From Alphaproteobacteria bacterium (GTDB taxonomy: Bacteria > Pseudomonadota > Alphaproteobacteria > Micropepsales > Micropepsaceae), in assembly GCA_020852655.1 (NCBI GenBank), contig JADZAI010000087.1:1-64000 (forward strand): a stretch of 64,000 nucleotides of DNA, read 5' to 3'. How positions within the stretch are numbered: the first letter of the stretch is position 1; each line of letters starts with the position of its first letter. Shown one piece after another: positions 1 to 9,081 of this stretch. The notes beneath the pieces were generated by a model. The model was given only the letters and a program-made list of their open reading frames with translations, did no database searches and was not told the origin of the DNA. A program made the translations under genes and the position numbers.

Positions 1-501
<501 letters not shown>

Positions 502-510
502 GGGCAGGTC

Positions 511-915
511 ATGGCCGAGAAACTGCATTTCGACCTCGTCAGCCCCGAGAAGCTGCTCTACGCGGCGCATGCCGACATGGTGGTCGTGCCGGGCGTCGAG
601 GGTGACTTCGGCGTGCTCGCCGGCCACGCGCCGCTGATCTCGATCGTGCGCACCGGCGTGATCGACGTGAAGGGCAGCGAGGACGGCGCCGATCTCAAGA
701 TCTTCGTGCGCGGCGGCCTCGCCGAGGTGACGCCCGCCGGCCTCACGGTGCTGGCCGAGGAGGCGATGCCGTTCGAGGATCTCAGCGCCGCCGACCTCGA
801 CCAGCGCATCCGCGATCTCGAGGAAGACGTGGCCGACGCGCGCGACGACCGCGCCAAGCGTCACGCGGCAGAGCAGCTCGACCAGCTTCGCCAGGTCCGC
901 GCGCTGCTGAATTAG
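511..915 (+). CDS. atpC: ATP synthase F1 subunit epsilon
   Basis: The 134-residue protein is the epsilon subunit of the F1 sector, which links the rotor to the c-ring and can inhibit ATP hydrolysis. The N-terminal beta-sandwich is clear (FDLVSPEKLLYAAHADMVVVPGVEGDFGVLAGHAPLI, with the typical PGxEGDFGVLxGHAP pattern at about residues 26-42). A C-terminal helical hairpin rich in Asp, Arg and Glu runs from about residue 90 to 134. Length is normal for the family. It starts 9 bases after atpD and is the last gene of that operon; the next gene is on the opposite strand. Confidence 0.97.
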   Translation: MAEKLHFDLVSPEKLLYAAHADMVVVPGVEGDFGVLAGHAPLISIVRTGVIDVKGSEDGADLKIFVRGGLAEVTPAGLTVLAEEAMPFEDLSAADLDQRIRDLEEDVADARDDRAKRHAAEQLDQLRQVRALLN

Positions 916-926
916 CGGCGCATGTT

Positions 927-1319
927 TCAGCGCATCAGGATGATGGAGTCGCTGTAGCGTGCGATAGTTGGATCGCGTGTGATGAGGCGATAGGGACCCT
1001 CGAGCGCTTGTGCAACGAGCAGGCGGTCGAAGGGGTCGGCGTGATGGCGCGGCAGGCGAGAGGCGGCCGCAACCTGCCGGGGCTGGATGTCCATAAGCAC
1101 ATAGTCGGCATTCTCGAACTGCCTGATCGCCTCTTCGCCGCCAAATGGCGGCGCGCCGCTGCGCCCCAGTTCGTACTTGATACCGATCTCCCAGATGCTG
1201 GCAGCGGAAACATATACATCGTTAGCCGGGTCGACGATCAGATCGCGGACTTCGCTCGTCAGGCGGTCAACGAGCATGACCGACCAGACGGCGATGTGTG
1301 TGTCGAGCAGTATGTTCAC
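927..1319 (-). CDS. PIN-domain toxin, VapC family
   Basis: The 130-residue PIN-domain protein begins MNILLDTHIAVW, which carries the first acidic ligand (Asp6). A conserved Glu follows in AASIWEIGIKYELG, and the C-terminal acidic cluster is HHADPFDRLLVAQA with LITRDP. These are the Mg-binding acidic residues of VapC-type ribonucleases. The upstream gene overlaps by 4 bases and looks like the matching antitoxin, so the pair is a type II toxin-antitoxin module. RNA cleavage is the known activity of the family; the target here is unknown. It is convergent with atpC, with an 11-base gap. Confidence 0.9.
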   Translation of the reverse strand: MNILLDTHIAVWSVMLVDRLTSEVRDLIVDPANDVYVSAASIWEIGIKYELGRSGAPPFGGEEAIRQFENADYVLMDIQPRQVAAASRLPRHHADPFDRLLVAQALEGPYRLITRDPTIARYSDSIILMR

Positions 1320-1570
1320 GCGTCGTCGCCATGGAACAGCTTGGCGACTTCCGCATCCAGGGCATCGAATGCTTCGACGTCGAAAGTTGGATACTTGCCT
1401 GCCGCGAGGCCGAGTCGGCGAGGCCGCTTGGGGGCAGCTTCCACAGCGACCAGCTTCGCTGCCGGCTTGCCGTTGCGGGCGATGATGATTTCCTTTTCCG
1501 CGCCCGACTCGACGGCCTCGACCAGCCGCGAGAGCTGGGTCTTCGCTTCGAGCATGTTGATCACGGGCAT
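1316..1570 (-). CDS. Phd/YefM-type antitoxin
   Basis: This small protein of 84 residues opens MPVINMLEAKTQLSRLVEAV and continues IIIARNGKPAAKLVAVE. That is the typical Phd/YefM fold signature (a helix with AKxxLSxLxxxV, then a strand with I.RxGKPxAxLV). The C-terminal half is Pro/Arg/Lys-rich and then acidic, as in tails that wrap the toxin. The frame stays open upstream to 1636, but the ATG at 1570 begins exactly at the domain and is preferred. Stop and start overlap the VapC gene by 4 bases, implying translational coupling. Family antitoxins also repress their own promoter; no operator was identified here. Confidence 0.85.
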   Translation of the reverse strand: MPVINMLEAKTQLSRLVEAVESGAEKEIIIARNGKPAAKLVAVEAAPKRPRRLGLAAGKYPTFDVEAFDALDAEVAKLFHGDDA

Positions 1571-1648
1571 GGTGCGTTCCTGGCCAAGCTTGACCAAGCT
1601 AGTCTTCACTACGCTCCGCCGCAAGGTCAGCCCCAACGATCCGCGCCC

Positions 1649-1721
1649 GTTAACCCGTTGAGTGCATTCATGTTAACTCTTAAGTCCTTCGTGGAACTGG
1701 TGTTTCCGTCACTGCGTTAAC
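1649..1721. repeat. Three GTTAAC sites in an intergenic region
   Basis: GTTAAC occurs at 1649-1654, 1672-1677 and 1716-1721, with CTTAAG at 1679-1684, all within the non-coding gap between the divergent antitoxin and ferritin-like genes. In a GC-rich genome three copies of this AT-containing hexamer in 73 bases are notable. Alphaproteobacterial CtrA sites contain TTAA half-sites with 7-base spacing, but that spacing is not met here. The function is therefore unassigned. Confidence 0.35.
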
Positions 1722-1807
1722 CTCTACACGCTTCACCGGAGGGTCATCTTGTGGCAGGGTCGTATCTCAAGGGGCCCCACCAACGAGTGGGAACAAGGGA
1801 TTGCCGC

Positions 1808-2677
1808 ATGACGAAAGCGGGCTGGACGCTCGACGACATCGCATGGCAGCGGTTCGATCGGAGCAAGGTGGATCAGGACCTGTTGATGGCGGTGAAGGCC
1901 GCCTGTGTGGTCGAATTCAATGCGCCGGACTACGTGGACTACCTCAAGGCCGTGTTCCCGAACGACGCGGATCTGCACGCGACGTTCGACCAATGGGGCG
2001 GGGAAGAAGCACAGCACGGACGGGCGCTGGCCGCTTGGGTGAAGCTCGCGGATCCCGAGTTCGACTTCGAGGCGACCTTCGAGGCTTTCCGCGAAGGCTA
2101 TCGCCCGCCGCACTTTGACGATGCCGCCGTGTCGGTGCGCGGCAGCCGGCGGGGCGAAATGATCGCGCGCTGCGTCGTCGAGTCCGGAACGACCTCTTAC
2201 TATTCGGCCATGCGCGATGCGACGGAAGAGCCGGTGCTGAAGCAGATCGCGGCCCATATCGCGGGCGACGAGATGCGGCATTGGCGCCTTTTTTTCGACC
2301 TCCAGCAGGTGCAGCCCGAACCTGAACTCGGCCTCTTGAAGAAAATCCGCATCGCAGCCGGCCGTCTGGGCGAAGCGGAGGATGACGAACTCGGCTACGC
2401 CTATTACTGCGCCAACACCCCGATCGATCGCATCGGCATCGACCCCTACGACCGCAAGGCCTGCGTCAAGGCTTACGAGACCAGGGTCCTGCGTCTGTGG
2501 CGCCCGCAACATCTCGACCGCGCCGTCGGCATGATCGCCGCCGCCGTAGGTCTCCGGCCCAAGGGCTGGCTCGCACGCGGGACTTCGCGTGTCCTGTGGT
2601 CGGCGGTGAAGTTCAAGAATCGCGGTCACGCGCGGAACGAAACGCGGCGCGGGCCAGGATTATCGCGCGCTGCCTGA
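1808..2677 (+). CDS. Ferritin-like di-iron protein of unknown function
   Basis: The 289-residue protein carries two helical pairs typical of ferritin-like di-iron proteins. Glu36 lies in VVEFNAPDY and Glu67-x-x-His70 in GGEEAQHGRA. The second half has Glu125 in VVESGTTSYY and Glu155-x-x-His158 in GDEMRHWRLF. These six residues form the usual Glu4-His2 di-iron set. The spacing resembles acyl-ACP desaturase-like or rubrerythrin-like families, but I do not recognise a named enzyme. The start at 1808 is chosen because AAGGGA lies 7 bases upstream; an earlier ATG at 1751 would add an unrelated stretch. The C-terminus is basic. Substrate and role are unknown. Confidence 0.8.
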   Translation: MTKAGWTLDDIAWQRFDRSKVDQDLLMAVKAACVVEFNAPDYVDYLKAVFPNDADLHATFDQWGGEEAQHGRALAAWVKLADPEFDFEATFEAFREGYRPPHFDDAAVSVRGSRRGEMIARCVVESGTTSYYSAMRDATEEPVLKQIAAHIAGDEMRHWRLFFDLQQVQPEPELGLLKKIRIAAGRLGEAEDDELGYAYYCANTPIDRIGIDPYDRKACVKAYETRVLRLWRPQHLDRAVGMIAAAVGLRPKGWLARGTSRVLWSAVKFKNRGHARNETRRGPGLSRAA

Positions 2678-2690
2678 CGGCCGCGCCACA

Positions 2691-2717
2691 TTGACTTGCG
2701 CGCAGCGGCGTTATCGT
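2691..2717 (+). promoter_or_regulatory. Candidate promoter for the enoyl-CoA hydratase operon
   Basis: TTGACT at 2691-2696 is followed by TTATCG/TATCGT at 2711-2717, about 16 bases after the TTGAC core and about 30 bases before the start codon. It resembles an alphaproteobacterial housekeeping promoter. It is judged only by eye. Confidence 0.5.
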
Positions 2718-2745
2718 CTCCCCCGCCAAGAAATGGGAGGAGACG

Positions 2746-3489
2746 ATGAGCGATCTGGTGCAGCGCAAGGATGAGGCAGGCGTCGCGACGCTCACCCTCA
2801 ACCGTCCCGACAAGCTGAACGCGCTGAATGTCGAGCTGTTCGAACAGCTCAACGGCCATGTGAAGGATATCCAGGGCGACAATTCAGTCGCCGTCGTGGT
2901 GCTCCGCGGCGCCGGCAAGTGCTTCTCCGCCGGCCACGATCTGGCCGACATCGCGTCGGGCGAAAAACTGCCCGAGCCGAATTTCCAGTCCAAGGTGATC
3001 GAGCGCATCGCCGACCTGCCGCTGCCCGTCGTCAGTGCGGTGCACGGCCATTGCTATACCGGCGCCCTGGAGCTCGCGCTCTGCGCCGACATCATCTTCG
3101 CATCGGCCAATGCCAAGTTCGCCGACACCCATGCGCGCTGGGCGCTGACGCCTGTGTGGGGGCTCAGCCAGCGCCTGCCGCGCCGCGTCGGCACCTACAA
3201 GGCGCGCGAGATGATGTTCACCTGCCGCACCTATTCGGGCGCCGAGGCTGCTGCCATGGGGCTCGCCAATGCCTGCGTGCCCGACGACCAGTTCGATGCC
3301 GAACTGAAGAAGCTCGCCGCCGACATCACGGCGAACTCGTCCTACAGCCATGCTGCCAACAAGCGTCTCGTCACGCTCACCGACGGCCTGCCGATCAAGG
3401 CGGGCCTCAGCCACGAAATCTATCGCGGCGAAGGCGTCGGCCCTGACATGCGCGAGCGCATCTCCCGCTTCATGACCCGCAAGGCATGA
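2746..3489 (+). CDS. Enoyl-CoA hydratase/isomerase family protein
   Basis: This 247-residue crotonase-fold protein would act on acyl-CoA esters in the cytoplasm. The CoA-binding start is LTLNRPDKLNALN, the first oxyanion-hole segment is GKCFSAGHDL, and the second is HGHCYTGALELALCADI, where a Glu is present. The second catalytic Glu found in true hydratases, usually in a GxPExxLG-type segment, is not seen: here the stretch reads THARWALTPVWGLSQRL. Activity may therefore differ from classical hydration. GGAGGAG lies just ahead of the ATG. The stop overlaps the following acyl-CoA dehydrogenase by 4 bases, so the two are translationally coupled. Confidence 0.9.
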   Translation: MSDLVQRKDEAGVATLTLNRPDKLNALNVELFEQLNGHVKDIQGDNSVAVVVLRGAGKCFSAGHDLADIASGEKLPEPNFQSKVIERIADLPLPVVSAVHGHCYTGALELALCADIIFASANAKFADTHARWALTPVWGLSQRLPRRVGTYKAREMMFTCRTYSGAEAAAMGLANACVPDDQFDAELKKLAADITANSSYSHAANKRLVTLTDGLPIKAGLSHEIYRGEGVGPDMRERISRFMTRKA

Positions 3490-4685
3490 CCCAGGCGACG
3501 GAAGACGTCCTCAACCGCACGCTCAGCGCCGACGACCGGGCGCTGCGCGACGAAATCCGCAGCTTCCTCGATACGCATCTGACGGACGAGCTGCGTCTCG
3601 CGGGGCGGCTTTGTGCGGGCATCTATTGCGACCGGCCGGTGGCGCAGCGCTGGCTGTCGATCCTCAACGACCGCGGCTGGGCGACGCCGGCCTGGCCGGT
3701 CGCCTATGGCGGTACGGGCTGGAACCTCGTGCAGCACGCCATCTTCGCGCGCGAGCTGTCGCTCGCCGAGGCCCCGCCGGTAACGCCGAACGCGACCGGC
3801 ATGCTGGGGCCGGTGCTGATCGAATACGGCACGCCGGCACAGAAGGCGCGCTTCCTGAAGCGCATCCAGTCGGGCGAGGACTGGTGGGCGCAGGGCTACA
3901 GCGAACCGCAGGCGGGTTCGGACCTCGCCCGCCTCGGGCTGAAGGCCGAACGCCGCGGCGACGTCTACGTGCTCAACGGTTCGAAGATCTGGACCACCCA
4001 TGCGCACTGGTCGAACCGCATGTTCGCGCTGGTCCGTACACGGACCGACGGCAAGGCGCAGGAAGGCATTTCCTTCCTGCTGCTCGACCTCGACCTGCCG
4101 GGCATCACGATCAGCCCGATCATCTCGATCTCCGGCGACCACGAGCTGAACCAGGTGTTCTTCGAGAACGTCCACGTCCCCGTCGAAGGGCTCGTGGGCG
4201 AGGAGAACGCCGGCTGGACGGTCGCGAAATTTCTGCTGAAGCACGAGCGCGGCGGGCAATACGCGCCCCGGCTGCGCAATGCGGTGCGGCAGCTCAAGGC
4301 CATGGCGCGGGCGCGGGGCGTCGCCTTCGCGAATGCCCGGATCGATCGCGCCGAAATCGCGCTCGACGTGCTGGAGGCGATGGAATTCCGCATCCTCGCG
4401 GCAACCGCGCGCGGCGCACCGCTCGGCGCCTACAGCTCGATGATGAAGGTGCAGGGCACCGAGCTGCGCCAGCTTCTCGACGAGATCGCGCTGGAGCTGG
4501 CGGGCGATTATGCGGCGCCGAGCCAGACGCGCGCGCTGCACACGCTTCAGCCGAATGACGGCATCGGTCCACCGGACATCCTGACCACGACGACGCGTTA
4601 TCTCAACGACCGGGCGGCCTCGATCTACGCCGGTTCGAACGAGGTCCAGCGCAACATCATGGCGGGGCAGCAACTGGGCCTTTAG
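3486..4685 (+). CDS. Acyl-CoA dehydrogenase family protein
   Basis: The 399-residue flavoprotein belongs to the acyl-CoA dehydrogenase superfamily. The middle domain has the FAD-contacting stretch WWAQGYSEPQAGSDLA and the strand LNGSKIWTTHAHW. The C-terminal helical domain ends SIYAGSNEVQRNIMAGQQLGL. In many family members the equivalent of YAGSNE is YEGT.E with the catalytic Glu; here an Ala is in that place, so the base must lie elsewhere or the reaction differs. It overlaps the enoyl-CoA hydratase gene (ATGA) and forms a two-gene unit with it. Electrons would go to EtfAB, encoded 2 kb downstream. Confidence 0.9.
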   Translation: MTQATEDVLNRTLSADDRALRDEIRSFLDTHLTDELRLAGRLCAGIYCDRPVAQRWLSILNDRGWATPAWPVAYGGTGWNLVQHAIFARELSLAEAPPVTPNATGMLGPVLIEYGTPAQKARFLKRIQSGEDWWAQGYSEPQAGSDLARLGLKAERRGDVYVLNGSKIWTTHAHWSNRMFALVRTRTDGKAQEGISFLLLDLDLPGITISPIISISGDHELNQVFFENVHVPVEGLVGEENAGWTVAKFLLKHERGGQYAPRLRNAVRQLKAMARARGVAFANARIDRAEIALDVLEAMEFRILAATARGAPLGAYSSMMKVQGTELRQLLDEIALELAGDYAAPSQTRALHTLQPNDGIGPPDILTTTTRYLNDRAASIYAGSNEVQRNIMAGQQLGL

Positions 4686-4741
4686 CAGTCGTCGGCAGCC
4701 CCGTCATTGGCGGCGGCGGGCTGAAGGTCTACACCCCCGTC

Positions 4742-4930
4742 ATGAGCGAGAATCTTCTCGTCGGCATTGCCGTCGTCGCCGTCTTCGTCGTCCTTTGCAT
4801 CGGGCTCTACAGCCTGTTCCGCGGCGGCGACTTCGCGCGCTCCTATTCCAACAAGCTGATGCGCCTGCGCATCGTGCTCCAGTTCGTCGCCATCGTCATC
4901 ATCATGCTGGTGATCTACTTTCGCGGGTAA
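4742..4930 (+). CDS. HIG1-like twin-transmembrane protein
   Basis: This 62-residue membrane protein has two hydrophobic helices (about residues 5-26 and 42-60) separated by a polar loop with RSYSNKLMRLR. That matches the twin-transmembrane or HIG1-domain proteins found in alphaproteobacteria, where the gene commonly sits beside a cob(I)alamin adenosyltransferase and etfBA, as here. HIG1 proteins in mitochondria associate with respiratory complexes; the bacterial role is not settled. No strong Shine-Dalgarno sequence is visible. The length is typical. Confidence 0.8.
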   Translation: MSENLLVGIAVVAVFVVLCIGLYSLFRGGDFARSYSNKLMRLRIVLQFVAIVIIMLVIYFRG

Positions 4931-5029
4931 AGCCGCCCTCGATCCTGCCTCTTGCCTTTGGTGCAGCGCAGCATAAGGTCCGCGCCGCAATGCGGGGCCG
5001 TACCTCGCCTGTCACCCAAGGGGCTCCAG

Positions 5030-5596
5030 ATGGTGGTTCTGAACCGCATCTATACGAAGACAGGCGACAAGGGCGAAACCGCCCTCGTCACCGGCGTCCG
5101 CGTGCCGAAGGACGACCTCAGGATCGCCTGTTACGGCACGGTGGACGAAACCAATGCCTGTGTCGGCCTCGCGCGCCTCACGGCCATCAGCCAGCTCGAC
5201 GGGATGCTCGCCCGCATCCAGAACGACCTCTTCGATCTCGGCTCGGACCTTGCGACGCCGGAAGAGCCGGCGCCGAAATTCCAGGCATTGCGCATCGTCG
5301 AGGCACAGGTGGAGCGGCTGGAGAACGAAATCGACGAGATGAACGCCTATCTCTCGCCGCTGAACAGCTTCGTGCTGCCGGGCGGCGCGCCGGCGGCGGC
5401 GCATCTTCACCTCGCGCGCACCGTCTGCCGCCGCGCCGAGCGGCTGGCGGTCGAACTCGCGCGGCGCGAGAAGGTCGGCGAAGCGGCGGTCAAATACCTG
5501 AACCGCCTGTCGGACCATCTCTTCGTCGCCAGCCGCTTCGCCAACGACCGCGGCGCCAAGGACGTCCTCTGGGTGCCCGGCGCCAACCGGGGTTGA
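5030..5596 (+). CDS. Cob(I)alamin adenosyltransferase, PduO/MMAB type
   Basis: The 188-residue enzyme transfers the adenosyl group of ATP to cob(I)alamin, giving the cofactor for methylmalonyl-CoA and ethylmalonyl-CoA mutases. The PduO-type ATP-binding start is NRIYTKTGDKGETALVTG, and the second signature is LNRLSDHLFVASRFANDRG near the C-terminus. The start at 5030 is chosen because AAGGGG precedes it and the domain begins immediately; the frame is open from 4952. It follows the HIG1-like gene. Supply of adenosylcobalamin fits the ethylmalonyl-CoA pathway genes at 15999-19730. Confidence 0.94.
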   Translation: MVVLNRIYTKTGDKGETALVTGVRVPKDDLRIACYGTVDETNACVGLARLTAISQLDGMLARIQNDLFDLGSDLATPEEPAPKFQALRIVEAQVERLENEIDEMNAYLSPLNSFVLPGGAPAAAHLHLARTVCRRAERLAVELARREKVGEAAVKYLNRLSDHLFVASRFANDRGAKDVLWVPGANRG

Positions 5597-5746
5597 CGGC
5601 AGGGCCTCATCGCTCCTGACTGGCCGCAGCGCCGCCTTGCAGCGTGGAGGCTTCATGTTCTCGTCCGTCCTCGCTGCGGTGGTGCTGCCCACCCGCCGAC
5701 ATCGTGCCGCCGGAGTCGGTCACCGCTGCAAGAACCCTGACCAGAA

Positions 5747-6268
5747 GTGATCACGTCCCTTACGATCCGTCCGGAAACCTCCGCCGACTGGCCGGCGGTC
5801 GCCGAGATCATCACCTCGGCTTTCACCGCCGCGTTCGGGGAGAGCGCGGAGGCGGAACTCGTCCAGCGCATCCGCAAGGCCGGTCTCATCGAGATTGCGC
5901 TGGTCGCGGAACAGGACGGCGCTATCGGCGGCCATATCGTCTTCAGCCGCCTCGACGTCACCGGCGACGGGCGGACGCTGAACGCCCTCGCCCTCGCGCC
6001 GGTCTCGGTGACGCCGGCGCTCCAGAGGTCAGGCATCGGCGGGCGCCTCATCGAAGCCGGCCACGCCGTCGCCCGGGAACGCGGCTTCGATGCGGTCTTC
6101 CTCCTCGGCCACCCGACCTACTATCCGCGCTTCGGCTACAGCGCCGCCGGAGCCGCGCCGTTTCGGGCGCCGTTCGGCGGAGATCATTTCATGGCGTTGG
6201 CCCTGAAACCGGGCACGCTGGACGTCGCGTCCGGCACGGTCGCCTATCCGCCGCCTTGGGGCCTCTGA
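5747..6268 (+). CDS. GNAT family N-acetyltransferase
   Basis: The 173-residue protein is a GCN5-related acetyltransferase of the YhbS-like type. Motif A is LALAPVSVTPALQRSGIGG, the acetyl-CoA pyrophosphate-binding turn (QRSGIGG). It is followed by AVFLLGHPTYYPRFGY, the usual G-x-P-x-Y-Y-x-R-F-G-F/Y strand. The start codon is GTG at 5747. The substrate is unknown. It lies between the adenosyltransferase and etfB without clear operon coupling. Confidence 0.87.
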   Translation: MITSLTIRPETSADWPAVAEIITSAFTAAFGESAEAELVQRIRKAGLIEIALVAEQDGAIGGHIVFSRLDVTGDGRTLNALALAPVSVTPALQRSGIGGRLIEAGHAVARERGFDAVFLLGHPTYYPRFGYSAAGAAPFRAPFGGDHFMALALKPGTLDVASGTVAYPPPWGL

Positions 6269-6294
6269 CGTTGCGTTAGTGCCTGCGGTCGCGA

Positions 6295-6322
6295 TTGACT
6301 CCCGCGTCGCCGTCCCTATGGT
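6295..6322 (+). promoter_or_regulatory. Candidate promoter of the etfBA operon
   Basis: TTGACT at 6295-6300 and TATGGT at 6317-6322 are separated by 16 bases, in the 192-base gap ahead of etfB. The predicted leader is about 130 bases. No riboswitch motif was recognised in it. Confidence 0.5.
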
Positions 6323-6460
6323 GCGCCGCACAATCGCGGGGCGGGGTTGAAGGCGCAGGCGCAAGCCTGTAACCGCCATGTCCCATCCGCGGCGGATGCG
6401 CGGCCACGGCGGCCGCTGCGCCGAACCCAGAGAGACGGAAAAGCCGGAGCACTTCGCCTT

Positions 6461-7210
6461 ATGAAGATCATCGTGCCCGTGAAGCGGGTCGTAGACTACA
6501 ACGTCAAAATCCGCGTCAAGAGCGATGGCTCGGGCGTCGACCTCGCCAATGTGAAGATGTCGATGAACCCGTTCGACGAGATCGCCGTCGAAGAGGCCAT
6601 CCGCCTGAAGGAGAAGGGCCTCGCGACCGAGATCGTCGCGGTCTCGATCGGGCCGCAGCAGGCCCAGGAAACCATCCGCACCGCCCTCGCCATGGGCGCC
6701 GACCGCGGCATCCTGGTGAAGGTCGAGGGCGACGTGGAACCGCTCGCGGTCGCCAAGATCCTCAAGGCCGTCGCGACCGAGGAACAGCCCGGCCTCATCA
6801 TCGTCGGCAAGCAGGCGATCGACGACGATTCGAACCAGACCGGACAGATGCTCGCCGCGCTGCTCGGCTGGAGCCAGGGCACCTTCGCCTCGAAAGTCGT
6901 GCCGGAAGGCGACAGCGTCTCGGTGACGCGCGAAATCGACGGCGGCCTCCAGACCGTGAAGCTGAAGATGCCGGCGGTCGTGTCGACCGACCTCCGCCTC
7001 AACGAGCCGCGCTACGCGTCGCTGCCCAACATCATGAAGGCGAAGAAGAAGCCGATCGCGGAGAAGACCGCAGCGGATTACGGCGTCGACGTCACGCCGC
7101 GCCTCAAGGTTCTCAAGGTCGTCGAGCCGCCGAAGCGTGCGGGCGGCGTGAAGGTGAAGTCGGTACAGGAGCTGGTCGAGAAGCTCCGTCACGAAGCGGG
7201 AGTGATCTGA
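6461..7210 (+). CDS. etfB: Electron transfer flavoprotein subunit beta
   Basis: EtfB (249 residues) binds AMP and, with EtfA, carries electrons from acyl-CoA dehydrogenases to ETF-ubiquinone oxidoreductase. The protein begins [20 protein letters not shown], and the family signature [11 protein letters not shown] and [20 protein letters not shown] are present. It ends KLRHEAGVI, the usual C-terminus. The frame is open from 6347, but the ATG at 6461 starts the conserved domain. etfA follows after 3 bases. Confidence 0.98.
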   Translation: MKIIVPVKRVVDYNVKIRVKSDGSGVDLANVKMSMNPFDEIAVEEAIRLKEKGLATEIVAVSIGPQQAQETIRTALAMGADRGILVKVEGDVEPLAVAKILKAVATEEQPGLIIVGKQAIDDDSNQTGQMLAALLGWSQGTFASKVVPEGDSVSVTREIDGGLQTVKLKMPAVVSTDLRLNEPRYASLPNIMKAKKKPIAEKTAADYGVDVTPRLKVLKVVEPPKRAGGVKVKSVQELVEKLRHEAGVI

Positions 7211-7213
7211 GCC

Positions 7214-8167
7214 ATGGCCGTCCTCGTTCTGGCCGAACACGACAACGCGTCGCTGAAGGATGCGACCGCGAAGACCGTCACCGCCGCCGCCAAGCTCGGC
7301 CCCGTCACCGTCCTCGTCGCCGGTGAAGGCGCGACGGGCGCTGCCGAAGCCGCCGCGAAGCTCGCGGGCGTCGAGAAGGTTCTCACCGCCGAAGGGCCCG
7401 CCTATGCGCACCAGCTCGCCGAACCGGTCGCCGCACTGATCGTCAGCCTGGCGCCGAAGTTCGACGCGATCCTCGCGCCGGCCACCGCCAACGGCAAAAA
7501 CATCATGCCCCGCGTCGCCGCAGCGCTCGACGTCGCGCAGATCAGCGAGATCCTGTCGGTCGAAAGCGCCGATACCTTCACGCGCCCGATCTATGCCGGC
7601 AACGCGATCCAGACCGTCCAGTCGTCCGACAAGATCAAGGTCATCACCGTCCGCACCACCGCCTTCAAGGCAGCGGAAGCGACCGGCTCGGCCCCGATCG
7701 AGAAGGCCGAAGGCGCGGCGGATCCCGGCCTCTCGTCCTACGTGGGCGAGGAACTCTCGAAGTCGGAGCGTCCGGAACTCGCCTCGGCAAAGATCATCGT
7801 CTCGGGCGGCCGTGCGCTCGCGAGCTCGGAGAATTTCCACACCTATATCGACCCGCTGGCCGACGCGTTCGGCGCCGCGGTCGGCGCCTCGCGCGCCGCA
7901 GTCGATGCGGGCTATGTGCCGAACGACTATCAGGTCGGCCAGACCGGTAAGGTCGTGGCGCCCGAGCTCTATGTCGCGCTCGGCATTTCAGGTGCCATTC
8001 AGCATCTCGCCGGCATGAAGGACTCCAAGGTCATCGTCGCCATCAACAAGGACGAGGAGGCGCCGATCTTCCAGGTCGCCGACTACGGCCTGGTGGGCGA
8101 CCTCTTCAAGCTCGCGCCCGAACTGAAGGCCGAGCTCGAAGCCCAGGGTGTGGCCAAGAAGCGCTGA
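7214..8167 (+). CDS. etfA: Electron transfer flavoprotein subunit alpha
   Basis: EtfA (317 residues) holds the FAD of the electron transfer flavoprotein. The N-terminal domain begins [16 protein letters not shown]. The C-terminal FAD domain shows [40 protein letters not shown] and [19 protein letters not shown], all standard. It is co-transcribed with etfB (3-base gap) and followed after 25 bases by the 3-hydroxyacyl-CoA dehydrogenase gene. Confidence 0.98.
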   Translation: MAVLVLAEHDNASLKDATAKTVTAAAKLGPVTVLVAGEGATGAAEAAAKLAGVEKVLTAEGPAYAHQLAEPVAALIVSLAPKFDAILAPATANGKNIMPRVAAALDVAQISEILSVESADTFTRPIYAGNAIQTVQSSDKIKVITVRTTAFKAAEATGSAPIEKAEGAADPGLSSYVGEELSKSERPELASAKIIVSGGRALASSENFHTYIDPLADAFGAAVGASRAAVDAGYVPNDYQVGQTGKVVAPELYVALGISGAIQHLAGMKDSKVIVAINKDEEAPIFQVADYGLVGDLFKLAPELKAELEAQGVAKKR

Positions 8168-8192
8168 TCCGTCGAAGGAACACGTACCCAGA

Positions 8193-9074
8193 ATGACGAC
8201 ATCTCTCGCAACGGTCGGCGTCATCGGTGCCGGCCAGATGGGCAACGGCATCGCGCATGTCACGGCGCTGGCCGGCTACAACGTCATTCTGAACGACATC
8301 GTGCAGGAGAAGCTCGACGCGGGGATCGAGACGATCAAGGTCAACCTGACGCGTCAGGTCAGCCGCGGTCAGATCACGCCCGACGAGGTCGACGCGACGC
8401 TGAAGCGGATCAAGCCGTCGCTGAGCCTCGACGATCTTTCGAACGCTGACCTCGCGATCGAGGCGGCGACCGAGGACGAGCAGGTGAAGCGCAAGATCTT
8501 CGCCGCGCTCTGCCCGAAGCTGAGGAAGGACGCGCTGGTCGCGACGAACACCTCGTCGATCTCGATCACGCGCCTTGCCGCCTCGACCGACCGGCCCGAG
8601 AAGTTCATCGGCCTCCACTTCATGAACCCCGTGCCGGTCATGAAGCTGGTCGAGATCATCCGCGGCATCGCGACCGAGGACGACGCGTTCAACACCACGC
8701 TCGCCTTCGTGAAGAGCCTCGACAAGATCAGCGCCTATGCCGAAGATTTCCCGGCCTTCATCGTCAACCGCATCCTGCTGCCGTTGATCAACGAGGCGGT
8801 CTACACGCTGTACGAGGGCGTCGGGAACGTCGACGCCATCGACACCGCGATGCGGCTTGGCGCGAACCACCCGATGGGCCCGCTCCAGCTCGCCGACTTC
8901 ATCGGCCTCGACACCTGCCTGTCGGTGATGCAGGTGCTCTATGACGGTCTCGCGGACTCCAAGTACCGCCCGTGCCCGCTGCTCGTGAAATATGTCGAAG
9001 CCGGCTGGCTGGGCCGCAAGACCGGCCGCGGCTTCTACGATTACCGGGGCGAAAAGCCGGTCCCGACGCGCTGA
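8193..9074 (+). CDS. 3-hydroxybutyryl-CoA dehydrogenase
   Basis: This 293-residue NAD-dependent enzyme oxidises 3-hydroxyacyl-CoA, or works in reverse in acetoacetyl-CoA reduction. The Rossmann motif [15 protein letters not shown] lies at the N-terminus. The catalytic segment is [17 protein letters not shown] (His and Asn of HxxNP), followed by [18 protein letters not shown] and [18 protein letters not shown]. Length is that of the short HBD/PaaH type. It is the third gene of the etfBA operon, an arrangement common in alphaproteobacteria. The start at 8193 is preferred over upstream codons because the domain begins there. Confidence 0.95.
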   Translation: MTTSLATVGVIGAGQMGNGIAHVTALAGYNVILNDIVQEKLDAGIETIKVNLTRQVSRGQITPDEVDATLKRIKPSLSLDDLSNADLAIEAATEDEQVKRKIFAALCPKLRKDALVATNTSSISITRLAASTDRPEKFIGLHFMNPVPVMKLVEIIRGIATEDDAFNTTLAFVKSLDKISAYAEDFPAFIVNRILLPLINEAVYTLYEGVGNVDAIDTAMRLGANHPMGPLQLADFIGLDTCLSVMQVLYDGLADSKYRPCPLLVKYVEAGWLGRKTGRGFYDYRGEKPVPTR

Positions 9075-9081
9075 GCCGCCG

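Noticed and set aside
6323-6460. Possible cobalamin riboswitch before etfB
   Set aside because: Despite B12-related neighbours, no B12 box or typical stem pattern was seen.
6029-7840. Long open frame antisense to the acetyltransferase and etfBA
   Set aside because: It lies opposite strong conserved genes, has Arg/Gly/Asp-rich low-complexity content and no family motif. It is a GC-rich reading-frame artefact.
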